Shown: positions 7,646 to 15,685 of the stretch, in pieces | How positions within the stretch are numbered: position 1 is the stretch's first letter | How the letters are laid out: each line of letters begins with the position of its first letter | Origin: CAYVBN01 sp964538565 | Lineage (GTDB): Bacteria > Pseudomonadota > Alphaproteobacteria > Rhizobiales > Xanthobacteraceae | Assembly: GCA_964538565.1 (NCBI GenBank) | Contig: CAZIGW010000258.1 | Span: 1 to 34,983, forward strand | Reading direction: 5' to 3' | DNA: 34,983 bases | Translations under genes and position numbers: made by a program | The notes under the pieces: model-generated | The model's input: only the letters and a program-made list of their open reading frames with translations | The model's database searches: none | What the model was told of the DNA's origin: nothing

Positions 7646-8785
7646 TCAAGCGCGCTCGAACCGTTCGACGGTGTCGGGGCCGACGGTCTCGCGGTCCCGG
7701 CTCTTCAGGCGGCCGGACCCGGTCAGGGCCGAGAGCGGCAGGCCGTCGAGCGCGTCGATGCCGGTCGGACCGATGACAACGGGCGAGCGGAAGATCACGG
7801 CCTCGTCGACGAGATCGGCCGCGACCGCGGCGGCGGCGACCGTCGGCCCGCCCTCCAGCAGAACCCGCGTGATGCCCCGGTTGGCGAGAAGCCTCAGCGC
7901 CCCCGCGAGCTCGACCCGGCCGCCGCGCGCCTCGCCCCTGAGCACCTCGACCCCTTGCGCGCGCAGCGTGCGCTCGGCTTCGGCCGGCGCCTCGGGAGCG
8001 GCGATCACCCACAGCGGCGTCTCCCGCGCCGAACGGACGAGCCGGGCATCCGCCCGCAGTCGCAGCCGCGTGTCGAGCACCACCCGCACCGGCGAGCGGG
8101 CCGCCATGCCGGGCAGCCGGCAGGTAAGCAGCGGATCGTCGGCGAGCGCCGTGCCGACGCCGATCAGGATCGCGTCGTGCATGGCGCGCATCAGGTGGAC
8201 GCGCGCCCGCGCGGCTTCGCCGGTGATCGGCGCCGGACGCCGGCCGGCAAGCCCGACCTTCTCGTCGGCAGAGACCGCGAGCTTGAGCACCACGTGCGGA
8301 CGCCCGTCGCGAACCCGCCGCATGTGGCCGGCGTGGGCGCGCATGGCCTCCTCGGCGCCGACCCCGGTCTCGACCGCGATGCCGGCCGCGCGCAGGCGCG
8401 CGTGGCCCTGGCCCGCCACCTGCGGATTGGGGTCCTCCATGGCCGAGATCACGCGACTGATCCCTGCCGCCACGACGGCGTCGGCGCACGGAGGGGTCTT
8501 GCCGTGGTGCGAGCAGGGCTCGAGCGTCACATAGAGGGTCGCGCCGCGTGCGCGGGCGCCGGCGCGCGCGAGCGCCTCCGGTTCGGCGTGCGGACGGCCG
8601 CCCGGCTGCGTCCAGCCGCGGCCGACGATGACCGGAACGCCGTCTTCGAACCGCACCACCACCGCGCCGACGGCCGGATTGGGCCAGGCATTGCCGAGCG
8701 CCCGGCGGCCGAGGCTCAAGGCGAGCGCCATGAACCGCTGGTCGGTCTCGCGGTCGGCGATGGTGGTGGGTGCGGCTGCGGACAT
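7646..8785 (-). CDS. ribD: Bifunctional riboflavin biosynthesis deaminase/reductase
   Basis: Deaminates and then reduces the pyrimidine intermediate of riboflavin synthesis. 379 residues from the ATG at 8783-8785 (MSAAAPTTIADRETD). The N-terminal zinc deaminase domain has the proton-shuttle motif HAEPEAL (His66, Glu68) and the zinc cysteines in TLEPCSHHGKTPPCADA (Cys91, Cys100). The C-terminal NADPH reductase domain starts near residue 150, with RPHVVLKLAVSADEKVG, AILIGVGTALADDPLLTCR and LLEGGPTVAAAAV. Both active sites look complete. In related genomes nrdR is directly upstream; here an ABC transporter gene pair separates them. Confidence 0.95.
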   Translation of the reverse strand: MSAAAPTTIADRETDQRFMALALSLGRRALGNAWPNPAVGAVVVRFEDGVPVIVGRGWTQPGGRPHAEPEALARAGARARGATLYVTLEPCSHHGKTPPCADAVVAAGISRVISAMEDPNPQVAGQGHARLRAAGIAVETGVGAEEAMRAHAGHMRRVRDGRPHVVLKLAVSADEKVGLAGRRPAPITGEAARARVHLMRAMHDAILIGVGTALADDPLLTCRLPGMAARSPVRVVLDTRLRLRADARLVRSARETPLWVIAAPEAPAEAERTLRAQGVEVLRGEARGGRVELAGALRLLANRGITRVLLEGGPTVAAAAVAADLVDEAVIFRSPVVIGPTGIDALDGLPLSALTGSGRLKSRDRETVGPDTVERFERA

Positions 8786-8926
8786 CAGGGAGCCACTCCG
8801 GGATCCTGGTTGGCGAAGGCGCAGACACTGGCCTTCCCGGCTCCGCTCCGCAATACGCCGGACGGCTGTTTGATCCTGTCGCGGACCGGCGCCCCCCGCC
8901 ACGCCGCGCGGCCTCCCCGGCTCGCC

Positions 8927-9763
8927 TTACTTCTCGACCCGGTTCCAGGGAGCGATCCGCCGCTCGACCCATTTAAGCGCCGAGGTCATCGACACGCCGA
9001 GGAACATCAGGAGAATGACCGGGACGAAGGTCTTGTCCATGTCGAAGATGTGCGCGTAGCGGGTGATCATGTAGCCGAGCCCGCTGATCGTCGTGTAGAA
9101 CTCGGCGATCACCATGCCGACCAGGCCGCGGCCGATGGCGAGCCGGATTCCCGCCGCGATGTAAGGCAGCGCGAACGGCAGCAGCACGTCCTGCCACATC
9201 CGCCATTCGCTCGAGCGGAACGAGCGCGCGACCTCGATCATGTTCTTGTCGCATTCGCGAACACCCTGGTAGGTGTTGATCAGGATCGGAAACACCGTGA
9301 ACAGAAACACCACGATGATCTTCGCCTTCATGTAGATGCCGAACCAGAGAACGAGCAGCGGCACCAGCGCGACCATCGGGGTGGCGTACATGGCGTTGAT
9401 CGGCAGATCGAGCGCCCAGTCGACCGGACGCACGCGCGCCATCAGCACGGCCAGCGGAATGCCGACGAGGATCGCGATGCCAAGCCCGTAGAGGAGGATC
9501 AGCAGGCTTTCGATCATGTAGTGCTGCAGTTCGTGCGTCTCGACCGTCAGCCTGTAGAACGCGACGGCGATCTTCGACGGGTAGGAGAAGAAGATCGGGT
9601 TGACGAGCGGCCCGACCAGCTGCCAGGCGACGAGGAGAAGCGCGAGAAAGCCGTAGCGGTAGAAGTTCGGGCGCAGCCACAGCGGCGGCGCCGCCGGCTT
9701 CACGGCCGGCCGCTCGGCCACGGGCGCCGCGGCGTCGTGTTGAAACTCGCTGGCAGCGCTCAT
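8927..9763 (-). CDS. ABC transporter permease, nitrate/taurine/sulfonate (NitT/TauT) type
   Basis: 278 residues from the ATG at 9761-9763 (MSAASEFQ), with GGGAGCAAGGG upstream. After a proline-rich cytoplasmic N-terminus come about six membrane segments. The coupling loop is VARSFRSSEWRMWQDVLLPF near residue 185, the EAA-type motif that contacts the ATPase. The C-terminus (FDMDKTFVPVILLMFLGV, then VERRIAPW) is typical of SsuC/TauC-like permeases. It follows its binding-protein gene directly. No ATPase gene follows: the next gene is ribD. The permease must therefore use an ATPase encoded elsewhere. Substrate unknown. Confidence 0.88.
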   Translation of the reverse strand: MSAASEFQHDAAAPVAERPAVKPAAPPLWLRPNFYRYGFLALLLVAWQLVGPLVNPIFFSYPSKIAVAFYRLTVETHELQHYMIESLLILLYGLGIAILVGIPLAVLMARVRPVDWALDLPINAMYATPMVALVPLLVLWFGIYMKAKIIVVFLFTVFPILINTYQGVRECDKNMIEVARSFRSSEWRMWQDVLLPFALPYIAAGIRLAIGRGLVGMVIAEFYTTISGLGYMITRYAHIFDMDKTFVPVILLMFLGVSMTSALKWVERRIAPWNRVEK

Positions 9764-9839
9764 GGCCCTTGCTCCCGATCGGAGACGGCGGCGGCGGGCG
9801 CCGGCCTGGCGCCTCGGGCCGCCGACCACCGCATTTCCA

Positions 9840-10850
9840 TCACGGCTCGGACGGGCACACCGGCCCTTTCCACTCGCCGAGTTCCTTGATCGTCTCGTTG
9901 GCGAAGGACAGGTCGACCAGATCGTCGTACTTCGGCACCTTGCCCTTCTCGATGTTGCCGACCTTCTCCATCAGATCGGCGGTGAAGTTCACGCGCGTCG
10001 GGCCGAGGCCGTGGTTGGCGTCCCACATGCAGTTCTTGATCATGAAGTCGAGCGCCTGCTCGGCGACGTCCTTCGGCAGCTCGGTGTACTTGATGATGAT
10101 CGGCAGCACCTTGGCCCTGTCGGTGTAGATCAGCCGCGTCGCCTCGATGTTGGCCTTGACGAACGTCCTGAGCGCCGCGCGCTTCTCGGCGATCGTCTTC
10201 TCGGTCACCGCCATGACGGTGCTGAGATTCTTCGGCTGGATCTCCCACAGGCGAGCAATCGGGTGCAGGCTCGGCACCTTCGATTGCGCCACGACCACCT
10301 GTTCGACGTGCAGGATGGCGGTGTCGACCTGCCCGGCGACGAGCGCCGGAACGTCCTCGGACGCGATGCTGACGAAGTGGACGTCCTTCGGATCGACCTT
10401 GGCGGCACGCAGCACGCCGTGGCTGAGCACGTCCGCGTAGCCGCCCGGTTCCTGGATGCCGATGCGCTTGCCCTTCAGGTCGGCGAGGGTCTTGATGTCC
10501 TTGTCGACCATCATCGAGGCTTCGATCTTCGGCGCGTTGGCGAGGATGAGCTTGGTCGGAGCGCCCTTGGCGCGACCAACGATCGAGAACGCGCCGGCCG
10601 CCAGCGCGATGTCGGCGCTGCCCGCGACCGTGGCCCGGTAGGTGAGGACGCCGCCTTCGAGCTGAATGGTCTCGAGGTCGACACCGCCCTTCTTGTAGAG
10701 CCCGAGTTCCTTCGCGATCAGCGCGGGCGTGTGGATGATGTTCGGCGGCGTCGTGGGCAACGCGAGGATCAGCTTGGTCTGCGCATACGCGCTGCAGGGC
10801 AGGCACAGTGCGGCGGCGGTCAAGGCCACCATCGAGCGGCGTACAGCCAT
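9840..10850 (-). CDS. ABC transporter substrate-binding protein, NMT1/SsuA (NitT/TauT) type
   Basis: 336 residues from the ATG at 10848-10850, preceded by an ideal GGAGG at 5 nt. A Sec signal peptide is visible: basic MAVRRS, a hydrophobic core, and cleavage after AYA. The mature protein has the fold of periplasmic NMT1/SsuA-like proteins: ALIAKELGLYKKGGVDLETIQLEGG, then AGSADIALAAG, LADLKGKRIGIQEPG, and a C-terminal lobe with WDANHGLGPTRVNF. Ligands of this family include sulfonates, nitrate, thiamine precursors and aromatic acids; the sequence alone does not decide. Paired with the permease downstream. Confidence 0.88.
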   Translation of the reverse strand: MAVRRSMVALTAAALCLPCSAYAQTKLILALPTTPPNIIHTPALIAKELGLYKKGGVDLETIQLEGGVLTYRATVAGSADIALAAGAFSIVGRAKGAPTKLILANAPKIEASMMVDKDIKTLADLKGKRIGIQEPGGYADVLSHGVLRAAKVDPKDVHFVSIASEDVPALVAGQVDTAILHVEQVVVAQSKVPSLHPIARLWEIQPKNLSTVMAVTEKTIAEKRAALRTFVKANIEATRLIYTDRAKVLPIIIKYTELPKDVAEQALDFMIKNCMWDANHGLGPTRVNFTADLMEKVGNIEKGKVPKYDDLVDLSFANETIKELGEWKGPVCPSEP

Positions 10851-11154
10851 GTTTTCCTCCCGGTCTTTCGGTGCGTTCTTCGTTTCCCCCTGAAGGTCGA
10901 ACCCCGCCGTCCCTCGTGAATTCCCGGTGATCCCGACCGATCGCCTGCGGCACCGGCGCCATTGCGCCACCATCGCCGTCATGCGCGGGGAGGGTCATCC
11001 CGCTGGGCGTCCGACGTACCGAGGCTAGCGTATGATCAGGCTGAGTGAAATCGGTTCGGCGCCACATCGCCGGCCCGGTGCGGGAAATCGTGCGCCGGCG
11101 GGGCCGCACCGGCGCATGGCGCCGACCAGCCGCCGCCGCTTCGGGGCAACGTGT
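10851..11154 (-). other. Intergenic region between nrdR and the ABC gene pair
   Basis: 304 bp without a convincing gene on either strand. It holds the GGAGG ribosome binding site of the binding-protein gene and presumably its promoter, but no clear -35/-10 pair, terminator or riboswitch fold was recognised. This is the left junction of the insertion that splits nrdR from ribD. Confidence 0.5.
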
Positions 11155-11649
11155 CTATTTCCGGCCGACGTCGGAGATCGCGGACTTCGCGCCCTCCTCC
11201 TCGCCCGAAAGCTCGCCGAGCACGGCCTTGAAGTCCTTCGCCTCGCGGAAATTCCGATAGACCGAGGCGAAGCGCACATAGGCGACGTCGTCGAGGTCGC
11301 GCAGGTGCGCCATGACGGTCTCGCCGATGGTCTCCGAGGTCACCTCGTTCTCGCCGAGGCTCTCGAGATCGCGCACGATCTTCGACACCGTCTGCTCGAC
11401 CCGCTCGGGATCGACGTTGCGCTTGCGCAGCGCGATCTCCACGGAGCGCGCGAGCTTGTCGCGGTCGAAGGGAACCCGCCGGCCGTTTCGCTTGATGACC
11501 GTGAGTTCGCGCAGCTGCACGCGTTCGAAGGTGGTGAAGCGGAAGCCGCAGGCGAGGCACAGCCGTCGCCGCCGAATTGCCGCCGAATCCTCGCTCGGGC
11601 GTGAGTCCTTGACCTGGGTGTCGAGACTTCCGCAGCTCGGACAGCGCAT
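11155..11649 (-). CDS. nrdR: Transcriptional repressor NrdR
   Basis: Represses ribonucleotide reductase genes in response to ATP/dATP. 164 residues from ATG. The N-terminal zinc ribbon has two cysteine pairs (MRCPSCGS and LCLACGFRF), followed by the linker RFTTFERVQL and an ATP-cone domain from about residue 50 (VIKRNGRRVPFDRDKL, then VMAHLRDLDDVAYVRFASVYR). It starts 21 bp after glyA and is very probably co-transcribed with it. The C-terminus is acidic then basic (SGEEEGAKSA). Confidence 0.97.
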   Translation of the reverse strand: MRCPSCGSLDTQVKDSRPSEDSAAIRRRRLCLACGFRFTTFERVQLRELTVIKRNGRRVPFDRDKLARSVEIALRKRNVDPERVEQTVSKIVRDLESLGENEVTSETIGETVMAHLRDLDDVAYVRFASVYRNFREAKDFKAVLGELSGEEEGAKSAISDVGRK

Positions 11650-11670
11650 GTCCGGCCCCCCGTTCTCCTG

Positions 11671-12981
11671 TCAGCCGTTGTAGATCGGAAACCGATCGAT
11701 CAGCCGCTGCACCTTCTCGCGCACCGCCGCTTCCACCGCGGCGTCCTCTTCCGCCCGCTTGTGCGACAGCACATCGAGCAATTCCGCGATCAGCTCGCCC
11801 ACATGGCGGAATTCCGCGACGCCGAACCCGCGCGTGGTGCACGCCGGCGTGCCGAGGCGGATGCCGGACGTCACCGTCGGCTTTTCGGGATCGAACGGGA
11901 TGCCGTTCTTGTTGCAGGTGATGTGCGCACGCCCGAGCGCCGCCTCGGCCACCTTGCCGGTCAGCCGCTTCGGCCGCAGGTCGACCAGCATCAGATGCGT
12001 GTCGGTGCCGCCGGAGACGATGTCGAACCCGCGCGATTTCAGGGTTTCGGCAAGCGCCTTGGCGTTTTCCACGACGTTCTTGGCGTAGAGCTTGAACGAC
12101 GGCCGCAGCGCCTCGCCGAAGGCGACCGCCTTGGCGGCGATGACATGCATCAGCGGGCCGCCCTGCAGGCCCGGGAACACCGCCGAATTGATCTTCTTCG
12201 CCAGTTCCTCGTCGTTGGTGAGGATGACCCCGCCGCGCGGGCCGCGCAGCGTCTTGTGCGTCGTGGTCGTCACGACATGCGCGTGCGGGAACGGGCTCGG
12301 GTGCGCGCCGCCCGCCACCAGGCCGGCGAAATGCGCCATGTCGACCATCAGGTAGGCGCCGACCTCGTCGGCGATCTCACGGAAGCGGCGGAAATCGATG
12401 ATGCGCGGATAGGCCGAACCGCCGGCGATGATCACCTTCGGCTTGCACTCGCGCGCCTTCCTGGCGAGCTCGTCGTGGTCGATGCGGTGGTCGTCGCGGC
12501 GCACGTCGTAGGCCACCGCGTTGAACCACTTGCCCGACAGGTTGATCTTCATGCCGTGCGTGAGATGGCCGCCGGCGGCGAGATTGAGCCCCATGAACGT
12601 GTCGCCGGGGTTCATCAGCGCCATGAACACCGCCGCGTTGGCGGAGGCGCCGGAATGCGGCTGCACGTTGGCGAAGGCGCAGCCGAACAGCCGGGTGATG
12701 CGCTCGATGGCGAGCCGCTCGGCGACGTCGACGAACTGGCAGCCGCCGTAGTAGCGCTTGCCCGGCAGGCCTTCGGCGTACTTGTTGGTGAGCACCGAGC
12801 CCTGCGCCTCGAGCACCGCGCGGCTGACGATGTTCTCCGACGCGATCAGCTCGATTTCGTTGCGCTGGCGACCGAGTTCGAGGCGGATCGCGTCGGCGAT
12901 CTCCGGATCGGATTCGGCGAGCGAGGCGGTGAAAAGCGCGGCAGCCTCGGCGGGGCCTGCGGACTTGGGGGTGGTCGCCAT
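11671..12981 (-). CDS. glyA: Serine hydroxymethyltransferase
   Basis: PLP enzyme that interconverts serine and glycine and charges tetrahydrofolate with a one-carbon unit. 436 residues from the ATG at 12979-12981 (MATTPKSAG), with GGAG 6 nt upstream; the upstream extension of the frame is not homologous. Motifs: NEIELIASENIVS, LTNKYAEGLPGKRYYGG, NVQPHSGASANAAV, VDMAHFAGLVAGG, and the PLP lysine in VVTTTTHKTLRGPRGG (Lys243). Complete. It heads the minus-strand run toward nrdR. Confidence 0.97.
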   Translation of the reverse strand: MATTPKSAGPAEAAALFTASLAESDPEIADAIRLELGRQRNEIELIASENIVSRAVLEAQGSVLTNKYAEGLPGKRYYGGCQFVDVAERLAIERITRLFGCAFANVQPHSGASANAAVFMALMNPGDTFMGLNLAAGGHLTHGMKINLSGKWFNAVAYDVRRDDHRIDHDELARKARECKPKVIIAGGSAYPRIIDFRRFREIADEVGAYLMVDMAHFAGLVAGGAHPSPFPHAHVVTTTTHKTLRGPRGGVILTNDEELAKKINSAVFPGLQGGPLMHVIAAKAVAFGEALRPSFKLYAKNVVENAKALAETLKSRGFDIVSGGTDTHLMLVDLRPKRLTGKVAEAALGRAHITCNKNGIPFDPEKPTVTSGIRLGTPACTTRGFGVAEFRHVGELIAELLDVLSHKRAEEDAAVEAAVREKVQRLIDRFPIYNG

Positions 12982-13296
12982 TTCGTACTCCGGGATGATG
13001 TTCCGGCGGGGTCGTCGCCCGCGGCCGCTCGGGCCTGCAGCGCGGACTCGCACGTGTGCGGCGCCGCCCCGGCTTCCCCCTCGCCCGACGGTACGGCACA
13101 GCAGTCGCGATAGCACATCGTCCTCGGTGCGCCAAGTTTGGCGCAAGCACCGCCCGAAGCCTCAACATCTGGGGTCTTGGGAGGGTTTGCGCGCCTCGAC
13201 CAGGCCCGACGCGCCGCCACCCCGGCCGGGCGGCCCCGGTGGACGGCAGGCCGTCTTGCCCGCCACGCCGGTCACGCGACCCGGCCGGCGGCCGGG
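12982..13296 (-). other. Intergenic region between the L,D-transpeptidase gene and glyA
   Basis: 315 bp without a convincing gene. It contains the glyA ribosome binding site and presumably the glyA promoter, plus the perfect inverted repeat described separately. No T-rich intrinsic terminator for the upstream transpeptidase gene was seen. Confidence 0.5.
13128..13145. promoter_or_regulatory. Perfect 8-bp inverted repeat upstream of glyA, possible operator
   Basis: TGCGCCAA, a GT spacer and TTGGCGCA form an exact inverted repeat about 150 bp before the glyA start. A 2-nt spacer is too short for a good RNA hairpin loop and no T-tract follows, so a binding site for a dimeric regulator is more likely than a terminator. 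I cannot name the regulator. Confidence 0.35.
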
Positions 13297-14592
13297 CTAG
13301 CCGTGGGTCGCCGCCGCCGTCGTGGCGAGGCCGTCGTGGTTGTAGATGTCCTCGCGGAACTGCACGACTCCGTCGGTCGTCGCCCAGGCGGTGACATAGA
13401 TCCAGTAGAGCGGAACCGGCTTGGCGAGCCGCGCGTCCTTGCGCTCGCCCGACTTGATGACGCGGTCGATCTCCTGCCGCGACCAGCCCGGCGTCTCCGA
13501 CAGCAGCCAGTCGACGAGCTCGCGCACGTTCTGCACGCGCACGCAGCCCGACGAATCGAAGCGGAAGTCCTCGCCGAACAGGTTCTTGAACGGCGTATCG
13601 TGCATGTAGACCGAATACGGATTGGGGAAATTGATGCGGATGGTGCCGAGCGAGTTGAAGTCTCCGGGATCCTGCTTGAAGCGATAGTTGACCGCCTCCT
13701 CGGAATTCCAGTTGATCTGCTCGGCCTGCAGCTCGCGTCCGTGCGAATCGAAGATGCGGATGCGGTTCTCGCGCAGATAATTCGGTTCGGCCTGCATCTT
13801 GGGAATGAGATCGCGGCGCACGATCGAGACCGGCACCGTCCAGTAGGGATTGAAGTTGATCTCGATGATCTTGCTCTGGAGCTCCGGCGAGGGCCGATCG
13901 ATCTTGCCGACGACCGCAGTATGGCGTGAAACCACCACGCCGTTCTCGATCGCCTCGATACGCGCAGCCGGAAGGTTGCACACGACGTAGCGCGGCGGCA
14001 GGTTGGCGCTGAGGCCGCGCAGACGCGTGGCGTTGATCCGGAGCTGGTTGAGCCGCACGTCGGCCGGCACGTTGAGCGCCTTGAACGTCTCGGCGCGCAG
14101 AATGCCGTCGATCGACAGGCCATGGCGCGCCTGGAAACGGCGCACGCCCGCCTCGACATAGGAATCGTAGACGTCGGTGAGGGTCGTGTCGCGCGCCATG
14201 TCGCCCGCCACGGCGAGGCGCTGGCGCAGCGTCTTGACGCTCGGATGGCGGTTGCCGAGGCGCAGGCTGGCTTCGACCGGCGGCACGACCGGCCATCCGC
14301 CGGCCGCCACGATCCGGTCGTAGCGTCCGATCGCTTCCTCGGTCGCCTGCGCGGTCGCGGAGGACAAGGTCGGCAGCGACGCCTTGGGCATCACGATGGT
14401 GCGCGAAGCGGAGTCGAAATCCTGCCCGTAGCCGGCGTTCTGATTCTGTTCGATGAGGGCCTGGAGAATTTGATCGTCGTCCGCCCGCGCCGCGCGCGCC
14501 AGCGCCGCACTTGCGGCCGCGCCCGCGGCCAGACGTCGAAGGAAGACGCGGCGGCTGACGCCGCGTTCGTTGCGATTCCGTCGTTCCGTCAT
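13297..14592 (-). CDS. Tat-exported L,D-transpeptidase (YkuD domain), LdtP-like
   Basis: Periplasmic enzyme that makes 3-3 peptidoglycan cross-links or attaches proteins to the wall. 431 residues from ATG with AAGGA just upstream. A twin-arginine signal (VSRRVFLRRLAAG, residues 12-24) is followed by an Ala-rich core ending ARAARA. A peptidoglycan-binding domain lies near residues 115-175 (HPSVKTLRQRLA, GVRRFQARHGLSIDGIL). The YkuD catalytic domain spans about 200-380 with MHDTPFKNLFGEDFRFDSSG then CVRVQ, giving His331 and Cys350. It is the downstream neighbour of an LdtR-type regulator, the arrangement of ldtR-ldtP in Rhizobiales, where LdtR controls the transpeptidase. A terminator between the two means it needs its own promoter. 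Confidence 0.93.
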   Translation of the reverse strand: MTERRNRNERGVSRRVFLRRLAAGAAASAALARAARADDDQILQALIEQNQNAGYGQDFDSASRTIVMPKASLPTLSSATAQATEEAIGRYDRIVAAGGWPVVPPVEASLRLGNRHPSVKTLRQRLAVAGDMARDTTLTDVYDSYVEAGVRRFQARHGLSIDGILRAETFKALNVPADVRLNQLRINATRLRGLSANLPPRYVVCNLPAARIEAIENGVVVSRHTAVVGKIDRPSPELQSKIIEINFNPYWTVPVSIVRRDLIPKMQAEPNYLRENRIRIFDSHGRELQAEQINWNSEEAVNYRFKQDPGDFNSLGTIRINFPNPYSVYMHDTPFKNLFGEDFRFDSSGCVRVQNVRELVDWLLSETPGWSRQEIDRVIKSGERKDARLAKPVPLYWIYVTAWATTDGVVQFREDIYNHDGLATTAAATHG

Positions 14593-14769
14593 GAATCCTT
14601 GCCCAGTCCGTTCCCTGACGCCCGCCGCGGGGCAAATTGCTCGGATGGCGCCGCGAAGGCAATCATAAATCGCGACTTCGTGACGGCGCGATGGCGAAGT
14701 GTGAGCGGCCGCAAGGCGGCGCCGTGCGCGGCGAAAAGGCCGGGCAGCGCGCAGCCAGAACGCGCGGAC
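14593..14769 (-). promoter_or_regulatory. Promoter region of the L,D-transpeptidase gene with an inverted repeat
   Basis: The region lies downstream of the ldtR terminator and upstream of the transpeptidase ATG, so it must carry the transpeptidase promoter. An imperfect dyad is visible: ACTTCG at 14675-14680 and CGAAGT at 14695-14700. It is a candidate site for the MarR-family regulator encoded next door, from position only. No clear -35/-10 pair was recognised. Confidence 0.35.
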
Positions 14770-14775
14770 GGCAAA

Positions 14776-14805
14776 AGAAAAAGCCCCGGATCTCGCGATC
14801 CGGGG
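14776..14805 (-). terminator. Intrinsic terminator of ldtR
   Basis: On the minus strand a perfect 9-bp stem (arms 14797-14805 and 14784-14792, CCCCGGATC and its complement) with a 4-nt loop is followed by GCTTTTTCTTTT. It starts 27 nt after the ldtR stop codon. A textbook Rho-independent terminator. Confidence 0.9.
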
Positions 14806-14831
14806 CCCGATGGCAATGCATATCGTGTCGC

Positions 14832-15344
14832 TCAGAGTCGATACAGGATCTGGTCGGTCCAGAACCGTTCGAGCCGGTGCAGCGCCTTGTTGAGGGTCGC
14901 GAACTCGTCGGCACTGATGCCGCCGACCTGTTCGACCGTGCGCACGTGCTTCTGATAGAGCGCGTCGACGATGTCGCGCACGTCGCGGCCCTTGTCGGTC
15001 AGCTTGATGCGCACCGAGCGGCGGTCGACCCGCGAGCGCTGATGGTCGAGGAAGCCCATCTCGACGAGCTTCTTGAGGTTGTAGGAGACGTTGGAGCCCA
15101 GGTAGTAGCCGCGCGTGCGCAATTCGCCGGCGGTGAGTTCCTTGTCGCCGATGTTGTAGAGCAGCAGCGCCTGCACCGAGTTGATGTCGGCGCGGCCGCG
15201 ACGATCGAATTCGTCCTTGATCACGTCCAGGAGCCGCCGGTGAAGCCGCTCGACGAGGGTCAAGGCCTCCAGGTACTGCGGTCGAATGCTGTCGTACTGC
15301 GCGGTGCGCTCGACGGGTTCAACCGTCTTCATCACGGTCTTCAT
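14832..15344 (-). CDS. ldtR: MarR-family transcriptional regulator LdtR
   Basis: 170 residues from the ATG at 15342-15344 (MKTVMKTVEPVER), chosen because AAAGGG stands 7 nt upstream; a second ATG at 15365 would add seven residues. A winged helix-turn-helix spans about residues 50-110 (INSVQALLLYNIG, ELTAGELRTRGYYLGSNVSY with the recognition helix, then the wing HQRSRVDRRSVRIKLTDKG). The flanking helices form the MarR dimer interface. The sequence and its place next to an L,D-transpeptidase match LdtR of Rhizobiales and Liberibacter, reported to activate the transpeptidase gene and respond to small ligands. Ends with a strong intrinsic terminator. Confidence 0.88.
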   Translation of the reverse strand: MKTVMKTVEPVERTAQYDSIRPQYLEALTLVERLHRRLLDVIKDEFDRRGRADINSVQALLLYNIGDKELTAGELRTRGYYLGSNVSYNLKKLVEMGFLDHQRSRVDRRSVRIKLTDKGRDVRDIVDALYQKHVRTVEQVGGISADEFATLNKALHRLERFWTDQILYRL

Positions 15345-15685
15345 GGTGACGCCCTTTGAACTCATGTTATCGTTCAAAGACGAGGCCCTGTTTCCCCGTC
15401 CCAAAGCGTCAAAATAGGGGGACCGCTCTAAGATCTGCTTAAACAATACAATAAAGATAGAGTTTATTTGCGACGGTGAATAGTTGATTGAGGCCCAAAC
15501 TCAAGCGATTTCAGTTGTTTTCAGCGACAGAAGCGCGCGACGATACCGTGCCAAATTACTACCTGTCGTTCATTTTTGTGGCCGACGCCGGCAGAGCCGC
15601 TTTATCTCTGCATCGATGATGGTATCATTTGGTATATTGTGATGAACTGCTTTCGGCAAAAGAACTGTCGCGTTAACCGTCGGAT
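15345..15685. other. A/T-rich intergenic region upstream of ldtR
   Basis: About 340 bp, clearly richer in A and T than the rest of the window, especially 15400-15490 and 15560-15690. It presumably carries the ldtR promoter on the minus strand, but no box pair stands out. No gene or RNA fold was recognised. The mmsB stop codon is at its right edge and I see no intrinsic terminator for mmsB. Confidence 0.5.

Noticed and set aside
8786..8926. FMN riboswitch upstream of ribD
   Set aside because: The conserved blocks of the RFN element are not visible in this 140-bp gap or before ribE.
7955..9889. Plus-strand frame of 644 codons
   Set aside because: Runs antisense to ribD and the ABC permease; low-complexity His/Asp/Arg composition.
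12377..14662. Minus-strand frame of 761 codons
   Set aside because: Out of frame with glyA and the L,D-transpeptidase gene, which have clear homology in other frames of the same strand.
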